From Psychrobacter sp. WY6 (GTDB taxonomy: Bacteria; Pseudomonadota; Gammaproteobacteria; Pseudomonadales; Moraxellaceae): 64,000 bases of DNA. Positions 50,998 to 59,169 of the stretch are shown here, piece by piece (within the stretch, counting starts at the first letter, position 1; each line of letters starts with the position of its first letter). Under the pieces are notes generated by a model that saw nothing but the letters and a program-made list of their open reading frames with translations, was not told where the DNA came from and did not search any database. The stretch lies in assembly GCF_018448495.1 (NCBI RefSeq), contig NZ_CP049902.1, positions 806,001 to 870,000 on the forward strand. The letters are read 5' to 3'. Position numbers and translations under genes: made by a program.

Positions 50998-52286
50998 TCA
51001 GTCATTACTGGCTGCTTGGCTTTTTAGCCAATCCATAAACTGTTTGCTGTGTTGCTCGCGTTGGTTGTCGGCAAATTCATAAAAGCTGCTCCCAACTAAA
51101 TTGTCTGGCAAATAGCTTTGCGGATAATAGTGATTGGGATAATCGTGTGGATAGGCGTAACCTTGACCATAGCCTTGATTACGCATCAGTTTGGTCACGC
51201 CATTGCGCAGGTGTAGCGGTACTGGAGAGGCATCTTTTTCTGCCAACGCCATCGCCGTATTGATGGCTTTATAAGTGCTGTTACTTTTGGCACTGGTCGC
51301 CAAATAAACCACTACTTGCCCCAAGATAATACGCGCTTCTGGCATACCAATTGACTGCACATACGTAATGCTGCATCGGCAAGCAGTAAAGCATTAGGGT
51401 TGGCATTACCAATATCTTCACTGGCCAAGATGACCAAGCGCCGCGCGATAAAATCGGCAGGCTCACCGCCAACTAACATCCGCGCCATCCAATAAAGCGC
51501 GGCATCAGGGTCTGAGCCACGTACGGACTTTATCATCGCCGAGATAATATCGTAATGCTGCTCGCCATCTTTGTCATAGCGTACCAACGCGGTCTGAGCG
51601 ACACGAGCGACCAATTCATCGTTAATGACGAGCGGTGATTGCTTAGTGTCCGCCGTTTGAATAGCAAGCTCTAATAAATTTAGCGCCTTTCTAGCATCGC
51701 CATGCGCCAGTTGGCTGATAGTGTCCTGTGCTTGTAAATTAACCGTCAAACTCTTCAGAACTGAATCTTCTGAAATTGCCCTTTGCAATACCGCACTGAT
51801 TTGCTCAGGCGTCAGTGGCTCTAAACGATATACTTGGCAACGTGATAGCAGCGCATTATTGACACTAAAGGAGGGGTTTTCAGTTGTCGCACCAATCAAG
51901 GTAATATCACCAGATTCGACCGCGCCCAGTAAGGCATCCTGCTGAGCCTTGTTAAAGCGGTGTATCTCATCGATAAAAACCACTGGCGATTCAAATGCCA
52001 ATGAGTCCTTATTCTCTAACACTTCTCGCAGCTGTTTGACCCCAGTATTCAAGGCAGACAAGGCATGAAAAGGCCTGCCAACAGCATCAGCCAACAGCAT
52101 GGCAATAGTCGTTTTGCCGATGCCAGCTTCACCATGCAAAATAATCGATGGCAGATGCCCTTGTTCGACCAAACGCAGCAAGGGCGCACCTGCCGCTAGT
52201 AGATGTTCTTGACCAATGATTGCATCAAGTGTCGTTGGGCGCATACGCTGGGCAAGGGGTGTATCGGCATGAAAATTAGGCGGCAT
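50998..52286 (-). CDS. rarA: Replication-associated recombination protein RarA/MgsA (one frame break near 51355)
   Basis: This AAA+ ATPase acts at stalled forks with SSB and RecA. The start MPPNFHADTPLAQRMRPTTL leads into the conserved DAIIGQEHLL. Walker A is GEAGIGKTT, Walker B is VVFIDEIHRFNKAQQDALL, and sensor 1 is IGATTENPSF. The core runs to IVILASEDIGNANPNALLLA-type residues. After a one-base shift, SIGMPEARIILGQVVVYLA and the tetramerisation domain (NSTYKAINTA, VPLHLRNGVTKLM, GYAYPHDYPNHY) complete the protein. The length of about 430 residues is normal. ATG 52286 is preferred over 52304. Confidence 0.95.
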
Positions 52287-52721
52287 AGAAATCTCTATTA
52301 TCAATTTAAACAGCTATCAATTAGTTCATAACGACAGTGATTAATGGGTTTTTATTGCTGCATCTAAATGACTACATCCTAGATTTCATCATTGCTATGG
52401 AAAAAGACCATATCTGTCTGTTTGGCATGATTTTCGCACTAATGAATATTAGACATGAGTAGTAAAAGTAGGCTAATTTATAAAGATGCTATTTAGTATG
52501 TGTCTTGGTATGTGTCTTGGTATGTGTCATACACGATAGGCTAACGCAGATTTACGTTAATAAAAGTCAATCAAGTGTACAGCTTATGTCCCAAATACTT
52601 TGATTTTTATGCTTTTATCCCTATTAACGGTTCAACAGCATTGATAGATCGCAGATATCACGCGCGATTTACGACCTATCATTTGTGATCATCCATTCAT
52701 TAGGCATAAGGTATTACCGTC
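52287..52721. other. Divergent spacer with a short tandem repeat
   Basis: 435 bp without a gene. At 52497-52529 the 12-base unit TATGTGTCTTGG occurs twice and is followed by a partial third unit, TATGTGTCA. The rest is AT-rich, with no strong hairpin. Confidence 0.5.
52497..52529 (+). repeat. 12-bp tandem repeat, 2.75 units
   Basis: TATGTGTCTTGG at 52497-52508 and 52509-52520 are identical. TATGTGTCA at 52521-52529 is a partial third copy. Its position between divergent genes makes it prone to slippage. Confidence 0.9.
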
Positions 52722-53231
52722 ATGATGTCTCCGCCGATATTGCAGCGCTTGTTCGCTCGCTATTTATATCGCAGTGCCAAGCAGCAATCACGTTTGCTTA
52801 CTACAGGTGAGATAGCGCTGGCGCGTTCAGTATTTGGCGACAGTATCAATCTCGATGAGGTTCAGCTCAAGACTGCTTGGTGGGTGTTGAAACATTATGC
52901 CGTTAGTCCTAATGGCCATATTTATTTTAACCGAGCAGATTGGATAATAGATTTTAGCGATGCTTCATTGAGTAAAAAAAGCTGGCTGATACATGAATTA
53001 ACCCATGTATGGCAATTACAGCAAGGCTTAAAAGTGGTGCGCGGTGCACTTATTGATCGCCGTTATGATTATGTGCTCAAGACAGGCAAATCCTTCTTTA
53101 ACTACGGTATCGAACAGCAGGCGCGTATGGTTCAGGATTATTTTATTCGTCGTCAGCGTGGACAAGACTGTCAAACATTAGAAACTTGTATTCCATTTTT
53201 GATCGTAAAGTCTGACGACAATATGAAGTGA
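52722..53231 (+). CDS. HExxH-motif protein of unknown function
   Basis: The 169 residues contain LIHELTHVWQLQQGL, a zinc-metalloprotease-like HExxH motif (HELTH) near residue 92, in a helix-rich protein with no signal peptide. The earlier segment GHIYFNRADWIIDFS and later RQARMVQDYFIRRQ-type residues (IEQQARMVQDYFIRRQRG) fit a group of small proteins seen near VgrG/Rhs or DUF4157 genes, where the active-site glutamate is often the only catalytic sign. No such neighbours are here. Whether it is a peptidase is unknown. It starts at ATG 52722, with a second ATG directly after. It is followed by a lipoprotein gene 72 bp away. Confidence 0.6.
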   Translation: MMSPPILQRLFARYLYRSAKQQSRLLTTGEIALARSVFGDSINLDEVQLKTAWWVLKHYAVSPNGHIYFNRADWIIDFSDASLSKKSWLIHELTHVWQLQQGLKVVRGALIDRRYDYVLKTGKSFFNYGIEQQARMVQDYFIRRQRGQDCQTLETCIPFLIVKSDDNMK

Positions 53232-53303
53232 TATCCATTGGCAATGGATTGCCATGACGACTTTGGTTTTTATTATTTTGCCTTAACAAGGACACGTACC
53301 CTT

Positions 53304-54248
53304 ATGTTTAAATTTTTGCCAAAAAAGCCCAATTATAAAATGAATAAAGGTGTGGTTGATGATTCTATCAATCAAAAAAGCACCCTTTTACAGCACTCGT
53401 CAACCTTGCTTGCGGCAACACTCAGCGGCGTATTGCTGTTAAGTGGTTGTCAGCAGCAAGCAGAGACTCAACCTGCGCCAGAAGACAGTCAGAGCGTTGA
53501 GAAAACGAGCATTGAAGACAGTCAGCCTATGCGCCCAAGTGATTCTGCTGCCCGTATAAAGCAGTTTCAGCCTATATATGTCGCGCAAGCACAAAGGCTA
53601 CAGCGTCGTTTACAAGCAGAGTATGAATCCCTACAAGCCGCTGATAGCTCAGATAGTGAGGATTCATTGCTGCTGAATGATACTGCTGCTAGCGATACTA
53701 ATACTAATAACGTGATGAAGAATAACAGCGATACAGCTGATAGCAGCTCACTATCTGCTGACACCACAGATGATGAGGTGGATATCCCCGCTGAGGCTGA
53801 TATCAATACCAGTACGGAAGTTGGCGAGCGTGATTTAACGGTGTTAAAGCGAATTAGCCTTGAGCCGCGTAAGCCTGTCATGCTAACAGAAGATCAAATC
53901 ATCGAAAGCTACCAGCAAGCGATGGAAGCGCTTTATCAGCCTGTGACGACGCCTCTTAGCGCAGAAGATGTGGATACGTTAATCAATATCGCAACGTTAG
54001 TACCGCAATTATTTGAGCATGCAGAAATTGCCGGTAGGCTCAGTGCCAAGAGCCCAGCATTAGCGCGTTTGATTATTCAGCATCAGGTTTGGGAGCAGAT
54101 AGAAGCTCAGCAAGTGATTGATATGCAGCAGATGAAACTGAATCAACAAAAAGAGTTTGAGACGCTTATGACTAAGTTTAATGACACCATTAAAGGTTAT
54201 GATGAGCAAATTGCCAAATATGAGCAGACACTAAAAGAATTCCAGTAG
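53304..54248 (+). CDS. Lipoprotein of unknown function
   Basis: The frame is open from 53238, but ATG 53304 follows AAGGACACGTACCCTT and gives MFKFLPKKPNYKMNKGVVDD. A hydrophobic stretch ends in the lipobox LLLSGC (Cys near residue 53), which implies a long n-region. The mature part has a low-complexity Ser/Asp/Thr/Asn-rich segment (about residues 110-165). A helical C-terminal part ends in a coiled-coil (KEFETLMTKFNDTIKGYDEQ). No known family was recognised. The terminal residues are the last before the tnpB element. Confidence 0.6.
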   Translation: MFKFLPKKPNYKMNKGVVDDSINQKSTLLQHSSTLLAATLSGVLLLSGCQQQAETQPAPEDSQSVEKTSIEDSQPMRPSDSAARIKQFQPIYVAQAQRLQRRLQAEYESLQAADSSDSEDSLLLNDTAASDTNTNNVMKNNSDTADSSSLSADTTDDEVDIPAEADINTSTEVGERDLTVLKRISLEPRKPVMLTEDQIIESYQQAMEALYQPVTTPLSAEDVDTLINIATLVPQLFEHAEIAGRLSAKSPALARLIIQHQVWEQIEAQQVIDMQQMKLNQQKEFETLMTKFNDTIKGYDEQIAKYEQTLKEFQ

Positions 54249-54300
54249 CCGCAATTCTGTCACTCACTCAGTTATTCATTCAGTAACGGATAGGGTTTCT

Positions 54301-54345
54301 TTGACTTCCTCCCCGCCCTCAAAGGACGGGGATTCCTACTAAAGA
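54301..54345 (-). ncRNA. Putative omegaRNA 3' scaffold, element 1
   Basis: TnpB proteins use an RNA that overlaps the end of their gene and ends at the element right end, with the guide in the flank. Here the scaffold hairpin (CCCCGTCC/GGGCGGGG) and GGAAGTCAA end at 54301. The guide would begin AGAAACCCTATCCGTTACTG reading leftward from 54300. The assignment rests on family knowledge and the hairpin. Confidence 0.5.
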
Positions 54346-55415
54346 CGGCCAAGCCCGACCGCGAGAATGTTTTTTGCTCCATTAACGTCTCTGTTATGGG
54401 TCGTTTTACAAGAACGACAAAACCATACTCTTATACCAAGCGCTGATCTACCTTTCGGACTGTCTTGGCGAGAGCCGCAACACGAGCAGGTTTGGGTGGT
54501 GTACGCTTCATTCACTTCGATATAGTGGCAACCTGCGTTCGCGCATTTATAATCCAGTTGCCGCTTAATTTCAAACCAACCTGCGTCATAGACGGATTTG
54601 GCAAGTTTGCCCTTAGTGAATGATGTTGATTTGATTTTACCAACAACAATTAGGCTGTTGGCTTTGACAAGCTTTGATGTGAATTTATGAATAAGGTCTT
54701 GACGGGTATTTTTAATCTTGGCGTGAATGGCCTTGACCCGCTTTTTATTCTTAGCTCTTTGAGCAATGGCCAGTTTTTCAGCATATTGATGAGTGACTTT
54801 GGTTTGTAGTTTGTCGCCATCACTACTGACTGCTGAATCTTTGCAACCTAAATCAATACCGACTTGACCAGTGCCACACGCTGTTTTTGGAAATTCTTTA
54901 ACCGTCACACAGACGTACCAGTTACCGCGATGGTCCTGTACCAATTCGCAAGTATTGATGGTGTAGAGCGCTAAGTTATAGCTGTCCCATAGGTCAATAG
55001 TGAGTTTTTTACCTTTAGCTAAGCTGAATTGCAGGGTGCTTTTTAGACACTTTTTACCACTTTGGCGGGTGCTGATATGCTTAATAGCGGTCTTTTTAAA
55101 CGGAATTCAACCAAGAGAACTACGTTTGGCTCTAGGATTATTGGTGCGCCAGTTGAGTTTGGCTTTTTTAAACTGTTTACGAGCCTTGGCGTGGGTTTCG
55201 GTCACTGCTTGTAAGGTTTGGCTGTGCAGGTTTAGATATTCACCCGCACCTTTGGTGTAAGTAGCCAAATCATAAGCCGAAAAGAATTGACCAGTACGAT
55301 TGAGGTGTTTAAAACTTAGCTCATTGACGTAATTCCATACAAAGTTAACCGACCCCGCTAAGATATTTAGCTGAGTGGCATGTTTGTCTTTGATGCGTAG
55401 TTTGAGCGTTTTCAT
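54339..55415 (-). pseudogene. tnpB: TnpB (OrfB) RNA-guided nuclease, interrupted by an in-frame stop
   Basis: One continuous frame of 359 codons runs from ATG 55415 to the stop at 54339, broken by TGA at 55109-55107. The protein would read RSSLG-(stop)-IPFKKTAI, where relatives have W, so a TGG-to-TGA change explains it. Domains: N-terminal KLRIKDKHATQLNILAGSVN, RuvC-I GIDLGCKDSAV, and a zinc ribbon CSCCG...CRSCKTTHN, with RuvC-III Asp in NRDVNGAKNIL. In RuvC-II the usual Glu in IVxEdL is Gly (IVVGKIKS), as in a known OrfB subgroup whose Glu is placed later (possibly in EAYTTQ). It is either a real null allele or a base error. Confidence 0.82.
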
Positions 55416-55540
55416 GGGGTAATTATGATCTCAATGTATTTGGTTATCAAAGGTATGTTCAATCTTAGGTGACAACGGTTGACGCCTGATATCCACGCCC
55501 TAGAAGGACGTGGTTTTACGGCGTTTGATGATAAAAAGTG

Positions 55541-55582
55541 AACCATAAAAAATCCCGCACGATGGCGGGATTTTTTATGGTT
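55541..55582. terminator. gltA terminator (18-bp perfect stem)
   Basis: AACCATAAAAAATCCCGC (55541-55558) and its exact reverse complement (55565-55582) enclose a 6-base loop. On the minus strand it ends in a T-rich tract after GCGGGATTTTTT. It is 22 bases beyond the gltA stop and only 10 bases from the proposed element 1 left edge. Confidence 0.93.
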
Positions 55583-55604
55583 CTAAAAACTAAAATATAA
55601 GTGA

Positions 55605-56883
55605 CTATTTGCGGTCTTCAACTTTAACGAAGTCGCGATGCGTTTCACCAGTGTATAACTGACGTGGACGACCGATTTTGAACGGTGTGCTGTGCATCTC
55701 TAACCAATGGCTGATCCAACCAGAGGTACGAGCCAATGAGAAAATAACGGTAAACATTGACGTTGGGATACCGATGGCTTTAAGGATAATGCCCGAGTAA
55801 AAATCAACGTTTGGATACAAGTTACGCTCAACGAAGAACGGATCTTCTAAAGCGATTTTCTCAAGTGCCATGGCAAGCTCAAGCTTAGGATCATTGATGC
55901 CCAATGCGCCTAATACTTCGTCACAAGTTTCTTTCATTACTTGTGCGCGTGGATCAAAGTTTTTATAAACGCGATGACCAAAGCCCATCAGTTTCACTTC
56001 ACGGCTTTTCACTTTTTCCATGAATTCAGGCACATTTTCAACTGAACCGATCTCATCTAACATCTCAAGCACGGCTTCGTTCGCGCCGCCATGTGATGGT
56101 CCCCAAAGGGCAGCGATACCAGCAGCGATACACGCGTAAGGGTTAGCGCCAGTAGAACCAGCTAGACGTACCGTAGACGTTGACGCGTTTTGCTCGTGGT
56201 CAGCATGCAAAGTAAAGATTTTGTCCATGGCGCGAGTGATGACGTCATTGGTTTGGTAATCAACATCAGCAGGCGTGGCAAACATCATGTATAAGAAGTT
56301 TTCAGCATAGCTAAAGTCATTGCGTGGATACATGAACGGTTCGCCTTGCGAGTATTTATAACTCATCGCAGCAAGCGTTGGCATTTTAGCGATTAAACGG
56401 ATAGCCGTGATTTCACGATGCTCTTCGTTACTGACGTCTAATGCTTCATGATAAAACGCGGAAAGCACCAACGACACCAACCATAATGGCCATTGGATGT
56501 GCGTCACGGCGGAAGCCTTCAAAGAACTTACGCAATTGATCATGAACACCCGTATGCTTACGGATTTTTTCAAAGAAATCTGCTTTTTGCTCAGCGTTCG
56601 GTAAGTCGCCATGAATCAAGGCATAAGCCACTTCTAAATATTCAGCATTGTTTGCCAATTGATCGATAGGGTAGCCGCGGTGTAGTAGCTCACCCTTACC
56701 ACCATCAATATAAGTAATCTTTGATTCAACAGGAGCGGTTACTTTAAAACCAGGGTCATAAGACCAAAATCCTGATTCTTGTAGAGCAGCAATATCTAGA
56801 ACTGGACGCCCTAAAGTACCTTCGATAATAGGAAACTCGTATTCTTTACCATTGACGGTTAGTTTGGCATTAGTGTCAGCCAT
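55605..56883 (-). CDS. gltA: Citrate synthase (one frame break near 56455)
   Basis: It condenses oxaloacetate and acetyl-CoA at entry to the TCA cycle. The N-terminal part ([20 protein letters not shown]; the usual [19 protein letters not shown] block) runs to [12 protein letters not shown]. After one missing base it continues [20 protein letters not shown]. Catalytic residues: His in [15 protein letters not shown], His in [15 protein letters not shown], and Asp in NVDFYSGI. The length of about 426 residues and a DxxSx-type NADH-binding N-domain fit the type II (hexameric, gram-negative) enzyme. It is divergent from sdhCDAB, 1 kb away. Confidence 0.96.
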
Positions 56884-57912
56884 AAATTGCTCTCCATTGG
56901 TTTTAGCTTGTTAGAATAAAATTACGACAGACGCATACCCTCGGTCTATCGTTAGTCAAATCATAAAAATGCATTTAACTCATTTAATACGCAGGGTATA
57001 TTAGCAGTAATTACTTATGATTTGAAAAGACTTTTACCATCAATAGCACCAATTGGCACGGTTTAGTCGTGTTTATTCACTGTAATTTTTGTATCAAAAT
57101 ATGTCTGATTGGTTATTTTGCTTAGAAAGCTTGTTTTTATGACAGTAAGTACAGCTACATTATCCGCATAATTTTTAAAGAATTTTACGATAATAATGTA
57201 GCAGGTTTTATTAATATTCGGGTTAAAAACAGACAGAGTATGCGTAGTAGACGAATTGAGTTTGGCGTAAATTTCCTCAAAATTGAGCAATTTTGGCAAA
57301 TACGTATGACCGCTGTCTATTTATTTGTTAACCCAGCGTTTGCCTTTTACTACTTAGGGGATAAATTTGTAATTATCGCCCAGTCATTTTATAATTGTAG
57401 GAACTTAACTGGCACTCGCTTTGTGCGAATTGATAAGTGGTCATGATGTAGTGTCGTTTTTCTATTCATACTCGGTTATGGCTGAGTAGCACAAGAGCAA
57501 CGACGCACTAGCGTTTTGATAGACAATATCTGTAATCCATGGTTTGAATGCTTTTGTTAACTGTTCTATTTTTAAGTCATTAGTAAAAGGGCTGTATTGA
57601 TATCGATGACGGAGTAGCGTTGTTTCTATTGATATGACCAGTAAAAACAGACTAGTTAATCGATCTTACTCATGTTTATTTTCTTTGTTGTATAATAGAC
57701 GGGTTGTTTTATAGACCTGTCGATTTGACGAGCGATATTAAACAGTTTATCAATACCTTGTACCCCACGATCCTTTCTTCATATTTAGCGCAAACTAAAC
57801 GAAGTCAGCTAGCTCTTCCTTACTTTATTCGTCTCGTGTGTTGCTCAATGCTTAATCGACATCAGTGATATCAAGCGTTGATAGCAGATACAGGAGTATA
57901 ACCGCAAAAAGG
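56884..57912. other. 1-kb divergent region between gltA and sdhC
   Basis: No real gene was found. Short frames at about 57063-57299 and 57240-57446 have no recognisable content and look like chance. The region must hold regulation of both TCA units. A TATAAT at 57691-57696 preceded by TTG is the best -10 candidate for sdh, with no clear -35. The ribosome site of gltA is GGAGAG just upstream of its ATG. Confidence 0.45.
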
Positions 57913-58299
57913 ATGCCCGCTGTGAAAAGCAACCGACCTATTGATCTGCCTTTAAGCCAAGTGATTAGCGTTAATCGCTCACCGATTGCGATCGCCTCTA
58001 TCTTGCATCGTATCTCTGGCATTATTTTATTTTTATTGATTCCTGTCATGCTGTGGTTATTACAGAACTCATTGGCTTCGGCTGAGAGCTTTGAGACCGT
58101 ATTTGACAACGTACTTGTGCGCTTCTTAGCATGGATATTTGTTGCCGCGATTGCTTATCACTTTGTGATGGGTATTAAGCACTTATTCGCTGATATGGGC
58201 ATGAACGAAGAGCTAAAATCTGGCCGCACTGCGTCTATGGTTAGTTTTGTGATTGCAGCGATTCTAATTGTCGCGTCATTTGTATGGGTGATGTTCTAA
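57913..58299 (+). CDS. sdhC: Succinate dehydrogenase cytochrome b556 subunit SdhC
   Basis: This membrane anchor helps bind haem b and ubiquinone. The product (about 128 residues) has the family start KSNRPIDLPLSQV then IASILHRISGIILFLLIP (helix 1, with quinone-site Ser and Arg), two further helices, and a haem-ligand His candidate in YHFVMGIKHLFADMG. Start choice: ATG 57913 (MPAVKSNRP) is adjacent to AAAAAGG, whereas GTG 57922 (VKSNRP) sits 8 bases after AAGGA, the better spacing. Either is possible. The gene overlaps sdhD by one base (TAATG). Confidence 0.93.
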   Translation: MPAVKSNRPIDLPLSQVISVNRSPIAIASILHRISGIILFLLIPVMLWLLQNSLASAESFETVFDNVLVRFLAWIFVAAIAYHFVMGIKHLFADMGMNEELKSGRTASMVSFVIAAILIVASFVWVMF

Positions 58300-58706
58300 T
58301 GATAAAAAATGATTCAGGAATCAAAAGTGCGACTGGTCTGACAGGTTCAGGCTCACGCGATTGGATTATCCAGCGTATTAGCGCTGTCGTTTTAGCTGTT
58401 TATAGTGTGGTATTGCTGGGCTTCTTTTTGACGCACGGCGATGTTACTTATCTTGAATGGTCATCATTTATGACCAGTTTACCTATGCGCCTATTTAGCT
58501 TGGTGGCGGTACTTGCCCTAGCTGGTCATGCTTGGGTTGGTATGTGGACCGTGTTCACCGACTATATCACTACTGGCAAATTGGGCTCAAGCGCAGCAGG
58601 TCTACGCTTAGTGCTACAGTCATTGATGATTATCGCTATTTTAGTGTTTCTATTTTGGGGCATTATGATTTTTTGGGGTACTGGTTTCGGCGTGGTTGCT
58701 GTTTAA
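58299..58706 (+). CDS. sdhD: Succinate dehydrogenase membrane anchor SdhD
   Basis: The second membrane subunit. Start ATG 58299 overlaps the sdhC stop as TAATG; the frame is open from 58284, but the overlap start gives MIKNDSGIKSATGLTGSGSR. Three helices, with WIIQRISAVVLAVYSVVLLG first, and a haem-ligand His candidate in LAGHAWVGMWTVFTDYI. The length of 135 residues is typical. A 463-bp gap follows before sdhA, longer than in E. coli. Confidence 0.93.
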   Translation: MIKNDSGIKSATGLTGSGSRDWIIQRISAVVLAVYSVVLLGFFLTHGDVTYLEWSSFMTSLPMRLFSLVAVLALAGHAWVGMWTVFTDYITTGKLGSSAAGLRLVLQSLMIIAILVFLFWGIMIFWGTGFGVVAV

Positions 58707-59169
58707 CGATAGCCAATCCCCTATAATCTGGATACGGTGTCAGGCTCGCTTAGTCAACTATTTGTAGTTCTGGTGACTCGCCTTCCTTGTATCCATATTA
58801 TATTGAACAGACTATGTATTGATAATATGTATTTATCTGTAACTTGATTTATCTATAAACAATAACGGACGCGACTAGCAAATGTCAAAGTCATCCGTTA
58901 GTAGACAAAAATAGTCATAGCCAATCATAGCGTTGGACATCATTGACTTAGTCAGTCACTTATATAATAGGTGCGCTATGGTTTAGTCAGTGAACGAACC
59001 CAATATAACGATAGATATGCAAATTAGGTGGTTAAGGGTTGTGAGCGTCATCCACTTTGATCATTGCAAATAGTGGCAAGACAATAAAGTGTTTTGTTCA
59101 GCAATAGGATGATTTTGAGACAGCCTTTTTATTTACTTCTAAGCATTAATAGGCATTAGGAAAACCGTA
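58707..59169. other. Gap inside the sdh operon, holding a dispersed repeat
   Basis: This 463-bp stretch without a gene separates sdhD from sdhA. At 58730-58794 it carries the second copy of the repeat family found at 41562. The remaining 370 bp has no strong hairpin or reading frame. A short ribosome site precedes ATG 59170 (TAGGAAAACCGTA). Confidence 0.5.
58730..58794 (+). repeat. Second dispersed repeat family, copy 2
   Basis: The core 58737-58789 has GTGTCA, CTCGCTTAG, GTAGT, ACTCG and TTCCTTG in the same order and nearly the same spacing as 41591-41642. Inverted arms GGATAC (58730-58735) and GTATCC (58789-58794) enclose it, giving a large stem-loop within the sdh transcript. Confidence 0.55.

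Larger units (their letters stand above)
54301..55530 (-). mobile_element. IS200/IS605-type element carrying only tnpB (element 1)
   Basis: On the minus strand the right end is a hairpin with CCCCGTCC and GGGCGGGG arms, followed by AGGAAGTCAA. The last four bases (TCAA, + strand 54301-54304) match the IS608-type right cleavage site. A related hairpin near the left end has CCACGTCC and GGGCGTGG arms at 55493-55513. TTTAT directly outside 55530 could be the target/TAM sequence, so 55530 is the proposed left edge (inference). No tnpA (Y1 transposase) is present, so the element cannot move alone. Confidence 0.65.

Noticed and set aside
57063..57446. Two small open frames (78 and 68 codons) in the gltA-sdhC spacer
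   Set aside because: They lie on opposite strands, overlap each other, have no ribosome site and no recognisable residues. Chance frames in AT-rich DNA are likelier.
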